Below are positions 8,358-16,259 of a stretch of DNA of 64,000 bases, in pieces. The stretch lies in assembly GCA_020637515.1 (NCBI GenBank), contig JACKKG010000001.1, positions 1,580,501-1,644,500 on the forward strand. Reading direction: 5' to 3'. The position numbers and the translations under genes were made by a program. The notes under the pieces are model-generated. The model was not told the origin of the DNA. It worked only from the letters and a program-made list of their open reading frames with translations, and made no database searches. The stretch is from Rhodobacter sp. Its GTDB lineage: Bacteria > Pseudomonadota > Alphaproteobacteria > Rhodobacterales > Rhodobacteraceae. The first letter of the stretch is position 1; each line of letters starts with the position of its first letter.

Positions 8358-9083
8358 TCAGGCCAGCGTCAGCGTCACCCGGCGGTTCTGCTTGCCCTTC
8401 TTTTCGATCTTGCCCAGCGTCACACGGCCGATTTCGGCGGTGTGACGCACATGCGTGCCGCCGCAGGGTTGCAGGTCCACCTGCGCGTCCTCGGTGCCGA
8501 TGCGGACCAGCCGCACGCGGCCTTGCCCCATCGGCGGGCGCACCGACATGGTTTTCACCAGCCCCGGGTTCGACTCGAGCTCGGCATCGGTGATCCAGCT
8601 GTCGGTCACCGCCAGGTCGCGCGCAATCAGCGCGTTGAGCGTGTCCTCCAGCGCCTGCTTGTCCTCGGGCGCCTCGGGCATGTCAAAGTCGAGCCGCCCC
8701 TTGCCCGGCCCGATGGCGCCGCCGGTCACCGGCAGCGGGATCACCACCGACAGCAGATGCAGCGCGGTATGGGTGCGCATGTGCAGGTGGCGCTGGTCCC
8801 AGTCCAGAACCATCGTCACCCGGGTGCCGGGGGCGGGGGGCTGGGCGCCCTCATCGGGGATCAGGGCGACGCCGGTCGCGCCTTCCTTGCGGGTGGTGAC
8901 GATGGCGATGCGGCCGCCATCCCAGGACAGGGTGCCGGCGTCGCCTGGCTGGCCGCCGCCGGTCGGATAGAACACCGAATCGGCGACGACGATGCCGCCG
9001 TCCTCGGCCAGGCGCGTGACCGTCGTCGTGCAGCTTCGCGCATAGGCATCCTCGCGAAACAGGGGGCGGGTGTCGTCGGTCAT
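8358..9083 (-). CDS. alaX: Alanyl-tRNA editing protein AlaX
   Basis: A 241-residue free-standing editing domain that hydrolyses Ser- or Gly-mischarged tRNA-Ala. It has the AlaRS-like N-terminal glycine block (F-Y-P-T-G-G-G-Q-P-G-D near residue 40), the zinc motif R-T-H-T-A-L-H-L-L (H-x3-H near 105) and the second zinc half C-G-G-T-H-V near 207. The N-terminal subdomain makes it AlaX-M-like rather than the short AlaX-S. Its ATG overlaps the stop of the upstream mechanosensitive channel gene by 4 bases, so the two are co-translated. It converges with the DUF2783 gene. Confidence 0.92.
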   Translation of the reverse strand: MTDDTRPLFREDAYARSCTTTVTRLAEDGGIVVADSVFYPTGGGQPGDAGTLSWDGGRIAIVTTRKEGATGVALIPDEGAQPPAPGTRVTMVLDWDQRHLHMRTHTALHLLSVVIPLPVTGGAIGPGKGRLDFDMPEAPEDKQALEDTLNALIARDLAVTDSWITDAELESNPGLVKTMSVRPPMGQGRVRLVRIGTEDAQVDLQPCGGTHVRHTAEIGRVTLGKIEKKGKQNRRVTLTLA

Positions 9084-11605
9084 CGGGTCTCCTCGCGGAA
9101 ATCGTCGTCGCGCTGGTCGGGGCTGACGGCGGCACTGTCGGCGGTGTCGCGGTCTGCGGCGGGTTCTGGGTGGCGGGGGGCGGGTGGCGCCTCGCGCGGG
9201 GGCGGGGGGGCCAGGGCTTCGGGATTCCTGAGCCAGATGTCGCGCTGGGCAAAGGGGATCTCGATCCCTTCCTCGGCAAAGCGGGCGGCGATCTTGTGGT
9301 TCATCTCGGTCGCGACGGCGACCTTGTAGTTCACGTCCCGCAGCACCGCACGGATGCGGAAATCCAGCGCATCGGCGCCAAAGCCCAGGAAATCGACGCC
9401 CGGCTTTGGGTCCATCACCACCAGGGGTTCGGATTCGGCGATCTCTTGCAGGATGCGCGCCACCTTGCGGGTGTCGGTGCCATAGGCCACGCCCACCGTC
9501 AGCACCACGCGCCCGGTCTTGGACGACTTGGTGTAGTTGGTCACCGCACCCGAAATGAGATCGGCGTTCGGCACGATCACCTTCGATCGGTCGAAGGTCT
9601 CGATCACCGTCGAACGGACCGAGATCCGCTCGATCGTGCCCGAGGTCGTGCCGACCTCGACCCAGTCCCCTTCCGAGACCGGACGCTCGATCAGCAAGAT
9701 GATGCCGGACACGAAATTCGACACGATGTTCTGAAGACCGAAACCGATGCCGACGGACAGGGCCCCGGCGACGATCGCCAGGCCCGAAAGGTCGATGCCG
9801 GCCATGGAAAAGGCGATCAGCGCCGCGGCGGTGATGCCCAGATAGCCCACGCCCGAAACGACGGCCTTTTGCGCGCCCTTTTCCATCGACGTTTTCGGCA
9901 GGACCGAGGTTCCCAGCGCGCCCTGCAAGCCCCGGGTAATCAGGTAACCCACGGCAAAGACGATGAAGAACAGCAGCACGTTCGCGGGTGCGATGCGCGT
10001 GCCGCCCAGCGAGACCCCCTCGCTGAACCGGTTCCAGACCTCGATCAGGTCGGTTTCGCGCGCCCCCCAGATCAGCGCCATGGGGGGCATCGCCAGCAAG
10101 GCCAGCACCAGCCCCGCCAGCGAGGGCACCAGACCCTGCGCGGCGCGTTCCTCGTCGCCCAGAATCGCCGCGTAGACCGCGCCGACCAGTCCGTGCAGCA
10201 CGATCACGACGCCGATCAGCGCCAACGAGGACAGGGCCGGAAAGGCAATCTGCTGCGCCGCCGCCATGTAGCCGGCCGCACCCAACAGCGGCGCCAGCAC
10301 CGCCAGCAGCGTCAGGATGCGGCTGGTGAAGCGCACCATCCGATCGAAGAAGGGCGAGGTATCGACCTCGACCCTGTCAACCTCGGCACGGCGGGGTTGA
10401 TGGCGCAGCAGCAGCCGCGACAGCCGCCACAGCGACAACGAGACCAGCACGATCAGCGGATACATCAGCACCGCCTGCGCCGTCGCCGGCTGCACCTGCG
10501 GCGCGATAAAGGGCACATACAGTTCCTGAAGGCCGGCCAACAGGCCCAGCGCCAGCGACACACCGCGCGCGCGGCGCCGGTCGTCGTCGCTGAGGTTCAG
10601 CGCGGCGCGCGAGTCGTTGACGACCGGGAACAGGTGCAGCGACAGCCAGCGAGCGCCGAACAGCGCCATGCCCGCCGGCACCAGCGCGTCGTTGATCCCC
10701 AGGATCGTCGGCCCGGTCATCCGGGTCAGCTGGATCGCCACGGCCAACAAGAGCAGACCCAGGAAGGGCACGATCAGTTGCGACAGCGACACGAAAAAGG
10801 CCGCGACCGCGCGACCGCGCAGGATCGCCGTGCTTTTCAACAGCCGCACCGTCAGGTGTTCCATCCAGCGCCGCCCGCGTAGCAGCAGCAGGGCCGCCAG
10901 CAGCAACGAACCGATGGTGATCGGCAGGTCGGTCAGCATTTCCTCGACCCGGGCGGGGTCAAGCCAGGCGTTGTAGATCTCGCCGTTGATGGTCAGCGCC
11001 GAGCCGATCAGCGCATCCAGCGCATCGAGCCAGTTCGCCGGATTGATCGGCGAGGGGCCCAGCGTCATCAGGGCATTGGCCTGACGCGCGCGCAGCTCGC
11101 GGTCGATGGCGCGGACGATGGCGTCGGCGCGGGCATAGGCCTCGTCGGCGGCGCGCAAGGGGGCCTCGCGTTCCGCAAGCTGTGCGTTCAGTTCGTCGCG
11201 CCGCTGGGTGACGTCGGCGGCTTCGGTCTGGCCGTCGGTCGGCACCGGGCCCAGCGCAGTGATCTGCGCCCGCAACGCGTCGATTCGCCCCTGCAACGAG
11301 GTTTCAGCGGTCATGAACTGCGTCCGCATCGCCGAAATCTCGGTGCGCAGGTCATTCAGCGCCTGGTCGGTGGTGTTCGGATCGTCGATCGCGGCCTCGG
11401 CCAGCGAGGCGAGTGCGTTCCAGACGTTGTAATCGATCGGCGCCGGGGTCTGCGCATCCGGCGGGGGGGATGCAGCGGCCGGCGCGGTCTGCGGATCCGC
11501 CGCCGCAGTCTGCGCGAACACCGGTGCGGCGGTTGGCAGGATCGCCAGCGCCATCACCGCAAGACACAGGGCGCGCAGGATGGGCAGGGGGCGAAGGCGT
11601 GGCAT
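9080..11605 (-). CDS. Mechanosensitive ion channel, MscS family with DUF3772 periplasmic region
   Basis: An 841-residue large MscS-type channel of the inner membrane. A signal sequence (A-L-C-L-A-V-M-A-L-A-I-L-P-T-A-A-P-V-F-A) leads a periplasmic helical/coiled region of about 200 residues consistent with DUF3772. Then come about ten membrane segments and the MscS core, with a glycine/alanine-rich pore helix (A-G-A-L-S-V-G-I-G-F-G-L-Q-N-I-V-S-N-F-V-S-G), the beta domain (G-D-W-V-E-V-G) and a Pro/Ala-rich tail. The chosen ATG gives the signal peptide. It releases solutes on osmotic downshock. It lies 8 bases from cysK and overlaps alaX. Confidence 0.9.
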   Translation of the reverse strand: MPRLRPLPILRALCLAVMALAILPTAAPVFAQTAAADPQTAPAAASPPPDAQTPAPIDYNVWNALASLAEAAIDDPNTTDQALNDLRTEISAMRTQFMTAETSLQGRIDALRAQITALGPVPTDGQTEAADVTQRRDELNAQLAEREAPLRAADEAYARADAIVRAIDRELRARQANALMTLGPSPINPANWLDALDALIGSALTINGEIYNAWLDPARVEEMLTDLPITIGSLLLAALLLLRGRRWMEHLTVRLLKSTAILRGRAVAAFFVSLSQLIVPFLGLLLLAVAIQLTRMTGPTILGINDALVPAGMALFGARWLSLHLFPVVNDSRAALNLSDDDRRRARGVSLALGLLAGLQELYVPFIAPQVQPATAQAVLMYPLIVLVSLSLWRLSRLLLRHQPRRAEVDRVEVDTSPFFDRMVRFTSRILTLLAVLAPLLGAAGYMAAAQQIAFPALSSLALIGVVIVLHGLVGAVYAAILGDEERAAQGLVPSLAGLVLALLAMPPMALIWGARETDLIEVWNRFSEGVSLGGTRIAPANVLLFFIVFAVGYLITRGLQGALGTSVLPKTSMEKGAQKAVVSGVGYLGITAAALIAFSMAGIDLSGLAIVAGALSVGIGFGLQNIVSNFVSGIILLIERPVSEGDWVEVGTTSGTIERISVRSTVIETFDRSKVIVPNADLISGAVTNYTKSSKTGRVVLTVGVAYGTDTRKVARILQEIAESEPLVVMDPKPGVDFLGFGADALDFRIRAVLRDVNYKVAVATEMNHKIAARFAEEGIEIPFAQRDIWLRNPEALAPPPPREAPPAPRHPEPAADRDTADSAAVSPDQRDDDFREETR

Positions 11606-11613
11606 AGGGGCGA

Positions 11614-12636
11614 TCACGCCTCGCGCATGTCGGGCAGCGCGCGGGCGGCGCGGTCCATCCAGCCGGGCACCGGCAGCCCCTTGTCGCGCAGGAAGGCGGG
11701 GTTGAACAGCTTGGACTGGTAGCGCGTGCCATAATCGCACAGCACCGTCACGATGGTGTGGCCCGGGCCCATCTCGCGCGCCATGCGCATCGCGCCGGCG
11801 ACGTTCACGCCCGAGGACCCGCCCAGGCACAGCCCCTCGTGTTCCAGCATGTCAAAGACCACCGGCAGGGCCTCGGCGTCGGCGACGCGGAAGGCCATGT
11901 CCGGGGTAAACCCCTCCAGGTTCGCGGTGATGCGACCCTGACCGATGCCTTCGGTGATCGAATTGCCGGGGTTCTCCTGGCCGGTATACAGCTTCAGCAG
12001 CCCGGCGCCCTCGGGATCGGCCAGCGCGATCTTGACGCCCTTGGGTTGCAGCGCCATCCCGGTGCCCGCCAACGTCCCGCCCGAGCCGACGGCGCAGACG
12101 AACCCGTCCACCTTGCCCTGGGTCTGCGACCAGATCTCGGGGCCGGTGGTGTCGATATGCGCCTGACGATTCGCGACGTTGTCGAATTGGTTGGCCCAGA
12201 TCGCGCCGTTGGGTTCGGTCCTGGCCAGGGCGGCGGCCAGCCGGCCCGAATATTTCACGTAATTGTTGGGGTCCTTGTAGGGGACCGCCGGAACCTCGAC
12301 CAGCTCGGCGCCCGCCAGCCGCAGCATGTCCTTCTTTTCCTGGCTCTGGGTTTCGGGGATCACGATCACGGTGCGGAACCCCATCGAGGCCCCGACCAGC
12401 GCCAGCCCGATGCCGGTATTGCCGGCGGTCCCCTCGACGATGGTGCCGCCAGGCTTCAGCGCGCCGCGTGCCACCGCGTCACGGATGATGAACAGCGCGG
12501 CGCGGTCCTTGACCGACTGGCCGGGGTTCAGGAACTCGGCCTTGCCGAGGATCTCGCAGCCGGTTTCCTCGCTGGCCTTGCGAAGACGGATCAGGGGGGT
12601 GTTGCCGATGGCCTCGGACAGGGTGCGGCGGATCAT
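11614..12636 (-). CDS. cysK: Cysteine synthase A
   Basis: A 340-residue fold-type II PLP enzyme that makes cysteine from O-acetylserine and sulfide. The PLP lysine lies in G-Q-S-V-K-D-R near residue 40, the substrate/phosphate loop is V-E-G-T-A-G-N-T-G-I-G near 70 and the glycine-rich PLP-phosphate loop is V-G-S-G-G-T-L-A-G-T-G near 185. The ATG at 12636 gives the usual N-terminus M-I-R-R-T-L-S-E-A-I-G-N-T-P-L; a TTG 24 bases upstream adds an unlikely extension. A threonine-ammonia-lyase-like or CBS-like role is less likely given the length. Confidence 0.92.
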   Translation of the reverse strand: MIRRTLSEAIGNTPLIRLRKASEETGCEILGKAEFLNPGQSVKDRAALFIIRDAVARGALKPGGTIVEGTAGNTGIGLALVGASMGFRTVIVIPETQSQEKKDMLRLAGAELVEVPAVPYKDPNNYVKYSGRLAAALARTEPNGAIWANQFDNVANRQAHIDTTGPEIWSQTQGKVDGFVCAVGSGGTLAGTGMALQPKGVKIALADPEGAGLLKLYTGQENPGNSITEGIGQGRITANLEGFTPDMAFRVADAEALPVVFDMLEHEGLCLGGSSGVNVAGAMRMAREMGPGHTIVTVLCDYGTRYQSKLFNPAFLRDKGLPVPGWMDRAARALPDMREA

Positions 12637-12711
12637 GCGAGGGGTCCTTTCAGCGGGCAATATCGGTCGGTGGAGCGGCGCCGCGCGTCAGGACGCGACG
12701 CGACAGGGGCG

Positions 12712-13143
12712 TCAGTGCAGGACGTCGCCGCGGTTCAGCGCCCGCGCATAGAGCCAGGCCAGAAACGGCACGACGACCAGCGCGGCCAGCAGCAGGCTCA
12801 GCGGTTCGTGCAGCGGCAGCGCCGGCGCCGAGGCCCCCGCCAGGATCAGCCCGCCCGCCAGCGCCAACCCGGCGGCCCCCGACGCGAAGAACAGCAAAAC
12901 CGAGGCATTGTCGCGAATCAACAGGAAGAAGGCCGCGGCAAAGCCCAGCCAAACCGCCAGCGACCAGGCCACCTTGAGCCACAGCGCATCGAGCGGCAGG
13001 TTGGCCATGATCTGCGGCCAGTCCACCTGGCCCAGCGCAAAGCGGGTGACCACGTAATCCGCCGCCAGCAGCGCCTGCCATAGCAGAAGCAGCGCGGCGA
13101 CAGGCATCAGATGCGCGGGAGCGGGAGCGTGAGTGCGGGCCAT
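12712..13143 (-). CDS. Hypothetical integral membrane protein, four predicted helices
   Basis: A 143-residue protein I do not recognise. Four hydrophobic segments are visible: residues about 13-35 (M-P-V-A-A-L-L-L-L-W-Q-A-L-L), 58-76 (W-S-L-A-V-W-L-G-F-A-A-A-F-F-L-L), 82-103 and 115-135. The short N-terminal A-R-T-H-A-P-A-P-A-H is basic and probably cytoplasmic. It lies 75 bases upstream of cysK on the same strand, but nothing in it links it to cysteine synthesis. Confidence 0.7.
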   Translation of the reverse strand: MARTHAPAPAHLMPVAALLLLWQALLAADYVVTRFALGQVDWPQIMANLPLDALWLKVAWSLAVWLGFAAAFFLLIRDNASVLLFFASGAAGLALAGGLILAGASAPALPLHEPLSLLLAALVVVPFLAWLYARALNRGDVLH

Positions 13144-13215
13144 GGTCTCTGCCTTCTGGTCTTTGCCACAAAGTGGCGCTGTCGAACGGTGGTGTCCAGC
13201 CCCGGGGACCCGCGG

Positions 13216-13587
13216 TTACCGGATGGCGGCGGCAAATTCCGGTGAACCGGCCAATTGCGCCGCCAACCCGGGCGCGACGCCCCGGGTAATCATGCGCCGG
13301 AACACGGTCTCGGCACGGGTGCCGGGCAGGACCCCCTCGGGCAAGGGGGCGGCGCCGGCCATGCGCAGCGAATTGGTCTGCACTTCGAGCGGGCGAATGT
13401 CCTGCGCGCCGGCGTGGTCGGGGCAGCCCTCGAACAGGCCGGGCGGCGGGGCCACCATGCGCGTGGCGGCGGTGGCCAGCAGGGCGCATTCGGCCGCGAT
13501 CCGCTCGGCCCCGGTCGGTGGGGTTTGCGGCGTGGTCATGGTGCAGGCCGCGGCCAGCAGCAGGGGCAGAAAGCGTGTCAGGGTCAT
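13216..13587 (-). CDS. Hypothetical lipoprotein
   Basis: A 123-residue protein beginning M-T-L-T-R-F-L-P-L-L-L-A-A-A-C-T: a type II signal peptide with lipobox L-A-A-A-C, so Cys15 should be lipidated. The mature part is Ala/Pro-rich, with two further cysteines (E-C-A-L-L and E-G-C-P-D) that could form a disulfide. Nothing in it matches a domain I know. A short membrane protein gene is divergent from it at 13699. Confidence 0.65.
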   Translation of the reverse strand: MTLTRFLPLLLAAACTMTTPQTPPTGAERIAAECALLATAATRMVAPPPGLFEGCPDHAGAQDIRPLEVQTNSLRMAGAAPLPEGVLPGTRAETVFRRMITRGVAPGLAAQLAGSPEFAAAIR

Positions 13588-13698
13588 GGCGGGGTTCTAC
13601 CTCGGCGGGAGGCCGCCTGCAAATGCCCGTTCACGGGCTCGTGGGTTTGCAGCGCCCGGGTGGGGCGCGCAGACTGCCGCCAAGGGAAAGGCAGGCCG

Positions 13699-13914
13699 AT
13701 GCGCGGGCTCTGGATGCTGGCGGCGATGATGATTCTGGTGGGGCTGACGCCTCTGGCCCTCGACCTGGCGGCGCCGGTGCTGGACAACGCCGCGCTGCAC
13801 CGCGTCGCGCTGGCCGGCTGGCTGGGGTTGCTGGGCGCGCCCCTGGCGCTGGCCGGAATGGCGCTGGGAATCGTCCTGGCGCTGATCGCACTGGCGCGCC
13901 GCACCCGGGACTGA
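13699..13914 (+). CDS. Small hypothetical membrane protein
   Basis: A 71-residue protein with two hydrophobic helices (about residues 4-24 and 38-66) and a basic tail A-R-R-T-R-D. The ATG at 13699 has GGAAAG/GGCAGG upstream. It sits 73 bases before hisF on the same strand, so it may be transcribed with the histidine genes, but it has no recognisable functional motif. Function unknown. Confidence 0.55.
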   Translation: MRGLWMLAAMMILVGLTPLALDLAAPVLDNAALHRVALAGWLGLLGAPLALAGMALGIVLALIALARRTRD

Positions 13915-13987
13915 GGCGCCGCCGCCCGTGCGATCGGGCTTTTCCCCCGCCCCGACTGGCGCTAGGGAAGGGGCAAGGAGCCCGCAC

Positions 13988-14746
13988 ATGCTGAAGACCC
14001 GCATCATTCCCTGCCTGGACGTGGCCGACGGCCGCGTCGTCAAGGGCGTCAATTTTGTCAATCTGATCGATGCCGGCGACCCGGTCGAGGCGGCCAAGGC
14101 CTACGATGCCGCCGGCGCGGACGAATTGTGCTTTCTGGACATCCACGCCACGCACGAGAATCGCGGCACCATGTTCGACCTGGTCACCCGCACGGCCGAG
14201 CAATGCTTCATGCCGCTGACCGTGGGCGGCGGCGTGCGCAGCCACCACGACGTGCGCGCGCTGCTTCTGGCGGGGGCCGACAAGGTCAGCTTCAACTCGG
14301 CCGCCGTGGCCAACCCCGATGTCGTGGCCGAGGCCGCCGACCGCTTCGGCAGCCAGTGCATCGTCGTCGCCATCGACGCCAAGACGGTCGCACCGGGCCG
14401 GTGGGAAATCTTCACCCACGGCGGGCGCCGGTCCACCGGCATCGACGCGGTCGAATTCGCCCGCACCGTGGCGGCCAGGGGGGCGGGCGAAATCCTGCTC
14501 ACCTCGATGGACCGCGACGGCACGAAATCGGGTTTCAACCTGCCGCTGACCCGCGCCATCGCCGACGCGGTCGAGATCCCGGTCATCGCCTCGGGCGGCG
14601 TCGGCACGCTGGACCACCTGGTCGAGGGGGTGACGCAGGGGCACGCTTCGGCGGTGCTGGCGGCCTCGATCTTCCACTTCGGAACCTATACCATCGGCCA
14701 GGCCAAGGCCCATATGGCCGCCGCCGGCATCCCCGTCCGGCTCTGA
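13988..14746 (+). CDS. hisF: Imidazole glycerol phosphate synthase, cyclase subunit
   Basis: A 252-residue (beta/alpha)8 protein that closes the imidazole ring and releases IGP and AICAR, using ammonia from HisH. Both catalytic aspartates are in place: Asp11 (I-I-P-C-L-D-V-A-D-G-R-V-V-K-G) and the later one in V-V-A-I-D-A-K-T-V. The phosphate-binding loops A-S-G-G-V-G and T-V-G-G-G-V-R are also visible. Length matches the family. hisE follows after 15 bases; hisH and hisA are not in the window. Confidence 0.96.
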   Translation: MLKTRIIPCLDVADGRVVKGVNFVNLIDAGDPVEAAKAYDAAGADELCFLDIHATHENRGTMFDLVTRTAEQCFMPLTVGGGVRSHHDVRALLLAGADKVSFNSAAVANPDVVAEAADRFGSQCIVVAIDAKTVAPGRWEIFTHGGRRSTGIDAVEFARTVAARGAGEILLTSMDRDGTKSGFNLPLTRAIADAVEIPVIASGGVGTLDHLVEGVTQGHASAVLAASIFHFGTYTIGQAKAHMAAAGIPVRL

Positions 14747-14761
14747 TCGCAAGAGGTTGAC

Positions 14762-15085
14762 ATGAGCGCCATCGCCCGGCTTGCCGCCACGGTCGAGTCC
14801 CGCAAGGGTGCCGACCCCGAAACCTCATGGACCGCCAAGCTGTTCGCGAAGGGCCCCGAGAAATGCGCCGAGAAATTCGGCGAAGAGGCCATCGAGGCGG
14901 TGATCGAGGCCGTCCGCGGCGACCGCGCCCGCCTGACGGCCGAGGCCGCCGACGTGGTCTTTCACCTGTTGGTGATGTGCGCGGCACGCGGCGTGACCCT
15001 GGCCGATATCGAGGCCGAACTGACCCGCCGCGAGGGGACCTCGGGCCTGGCCGAAAAGGCCGCGCGCGGGGCGTCAGCCCAATAG
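14762..15085 (+). CDS. hisE: Phosphoribosyl-ATP pyrophosphatase
   Basis: A 107-residue MazG-like nucleotide pyrophosphohydrolase acting in the second step of histidine synthesis (PR-ATP to PR-AMP). The metal-binding helices show E-E-A-I-E-A-V-I-E-A near residue 40 and A-D-V-V-F-H-L-L near 63. It is 15 bases downstream of hisF in the same operon. Its last 12 bases overlap the 3' end of mnmH on the other strand, so the two genes are convergent and share coding sequence for their last residues. Confidence 0.95.
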   Translation: MSAIARLAATVESRKGADPETSWTAKLFAKGPEKCAEKFGEEAIEAVIEAVRGDRARLTAEAADVVFHLLVMCAARGVTLADIEAELTRREGTSGLAEKAARGASAQ

Positions 15086-16126
15086 CGCAGCGATCCGCCG
15101 GGCCAGCGCGTCCTGCGCGGCGTCGCTCAGGCTGTCTGTCGTCAGCACCTGCTGCACCGTTCCCGCCTGCCTGAGGCGCGTGCGGGCATAGCGCGGGTCG
15201 TAATGCGCCTGCATCAGTTGCGCGGCGAGCGGCGCGAAATCACCCGCTTGCGCCAGCGTCTGCCAATGGGCGATGGTCTCGCGCGACTGATAGGGCGACA
15301 GCGCGTCGATCCGCGCGGCCAACTCGCCCGCATTGCCCGTCACATCGGCATAGGCCCGCGTCAGCCATTCGGCCCGCGCGGCCAGTGGCGCGGCAATCTC
15401 GACCCGCGGCGCGGCGCGCATCGCCGCCCACAGGCCGGGCGGCAGCCGGATCGCGCCGATCCGGTTGGACTCGGCCTCGACCAGAACCGGGCGCGTGGGG
15501 TCGAGCCGGGCCATTTGCAGCGCCAGCGCGCTTTCGAACCCCTTCTGCGCGGGCTGCTCGATCCCGGGTTCCAGCCCGAACAGACTGCCCCGATGGCGCG
15601 CCAGACCTTCCAGGTCCAGCACCTGCCCGCCCAACGCCGCCACCTTGTTCAGGATCGCGGTCTTGGCGGTGCCGGTGTTGCCGTCCAGAACCAGCACCGG
15701 CGCCGGAAAGGGGGCCTCGTAAAGCGCCTGCTGCACCAGCTTGCGCCAGGCGCGCCAGCCACCCTCCAGCACGCCCACCCGCCAGCCGATCTGCCCCAGG
15801 ATCAGCGCGATCGAGCCCGACCGCTGCCCGCCGCGCCAGCAATAGACCAGGGGTCTGTAATCGGCCGGCTTGTCGGCCAGATACCCCTCCAGATGCCGCG
15901 CGGCGTTGCGCGCGACCAGCGCCGCGCCCATGCGCCGCGCCAGGAACCGGCTGTCCTGCACATAGACCGTGCCGACGCGCGCGCGCTCATTGTCGTCCAG
16001 CGCCGGCAGGTTCACCGCCCCCGGCACATGATCCTCGGCATATTCCGAAGGCGAGCGCACGTCGATCACCTCGTCATAGGGCAGGGTGAAAAGATCCGGA
16101 ATGGCGGTGAGGGTCAGGCGCTGCAT
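15074..16126 (-). CDS. mnmH: tRNA 2-selenouridine synthase
   Basis: A 350-residue enzyme that replaces sulfur by selenium (with a geranylated intermediate) at the wobble 2-thiouridine of tRNAs. The N-terminal rhodanese domain starts with V-I-D-V-R-S-P-S-E-Y and carries the active cysteine in Y-C-W-R-G-G-Q-R-S near residue 95. The C-terminal P-loop domain has L-D-G-N-T-G-T-A-K-T near 148. Length fits MnmH/SelU. It implies selenophosphate supply elsewhere in the genome. Confidence 0.93.
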   Translation of the reverse strand: MQRLTLTAIPDLFTLPYDEVIDVRSPSEYAEDHVPGAVNLPALDDNERARVGTVYVQDSRFLARRMGAALVARNAARHLEGYLADKPADYRPLVYCWRGGQRSGSIALILGQIGWRVGVLEGGWRAWRKLVQQALYEAPFPAPVLVLDGNTGTAKTAILNKVAALGGQVLDLEGLARHRGSLFGLEPGIEQPAQKGFESALALQMARLDPTRPVLVEAESNRIGAIRLPPGLWAAMRAAPRVEIAAPLAARAEWLTRAYADVTGNAGELAARIDALSPYQSRETIAHWQTLAQAGDFAPLAAQLMQAHYDPRYARTRLRQAGTVQQVLTTDSLSDAAQDALARRIAALLG

Positions 16127-16158
16127 CCCCTCCGCATAGCGCCCCGCACGGCAAACGA

Positions 16159-16201
16159 AAACCCCGCGCGCATCATCTTGTCGGAAATACGCACGGGGTT
16201 T
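16159..16201. repeat. Near-perfect inverted repeat in the mnmH/ybbP spacer
   Basis: AAACCCCGCGCG at 16159-16170 pairs with CGCACGGGGTTT at 16190-16201 with one mismatch and a 19-base loop. It adjoins two GC hairpins and may form a composite transcription end or a dispersed intergenic element. No copy of this exact unit was noticed elsewhere in the window. Confidence 0.55.
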
Positions 16202-16227
16202 CCAAAGGGGGGCGTGCCCCCCTTTGG
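16202..16227. terminator. 11-bp hairpin between ybbP and mnmH
   Basis: CCAAAGGGGGG (16202-16212) and CCCCCCTTTGG (16217-16227) form a perfect 11-bp stem with a 4-base loop. It lies downstream of the ybbP stop on the minus strand and is a plausible end for that transcript, although no long T run follows. Confidence 0.5.
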
Positions 16228-16235
16228 CGGGGGGT

Positions 16236-16258
16236 GCGGGGGGCGCGCAGCCCCCCGC
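16236..16258. terminator. 9-bp GC hairpin right after the ybbP stop
   Basis: GCGGGGGGC (16236-16244) pairs with GCCCCCCGC (16250-16258) around a 5-base loop, one base beyond the ybbP stop codon. The flanking G-run pattern is very similar to the hairpin at 20263-20283, so this may be a copy of a small intergenic repeat that serves as a transcription end. Confidence 0.5.
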
Positions 16259-16259
16259 C

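Noticed and set aside
11758..13083. A 441-residue open frame opposite cysK
   Set aside because: Antisense to cysK and a membrane protein gene, with Gln/Arg/Gly-rich composition and no start signals.
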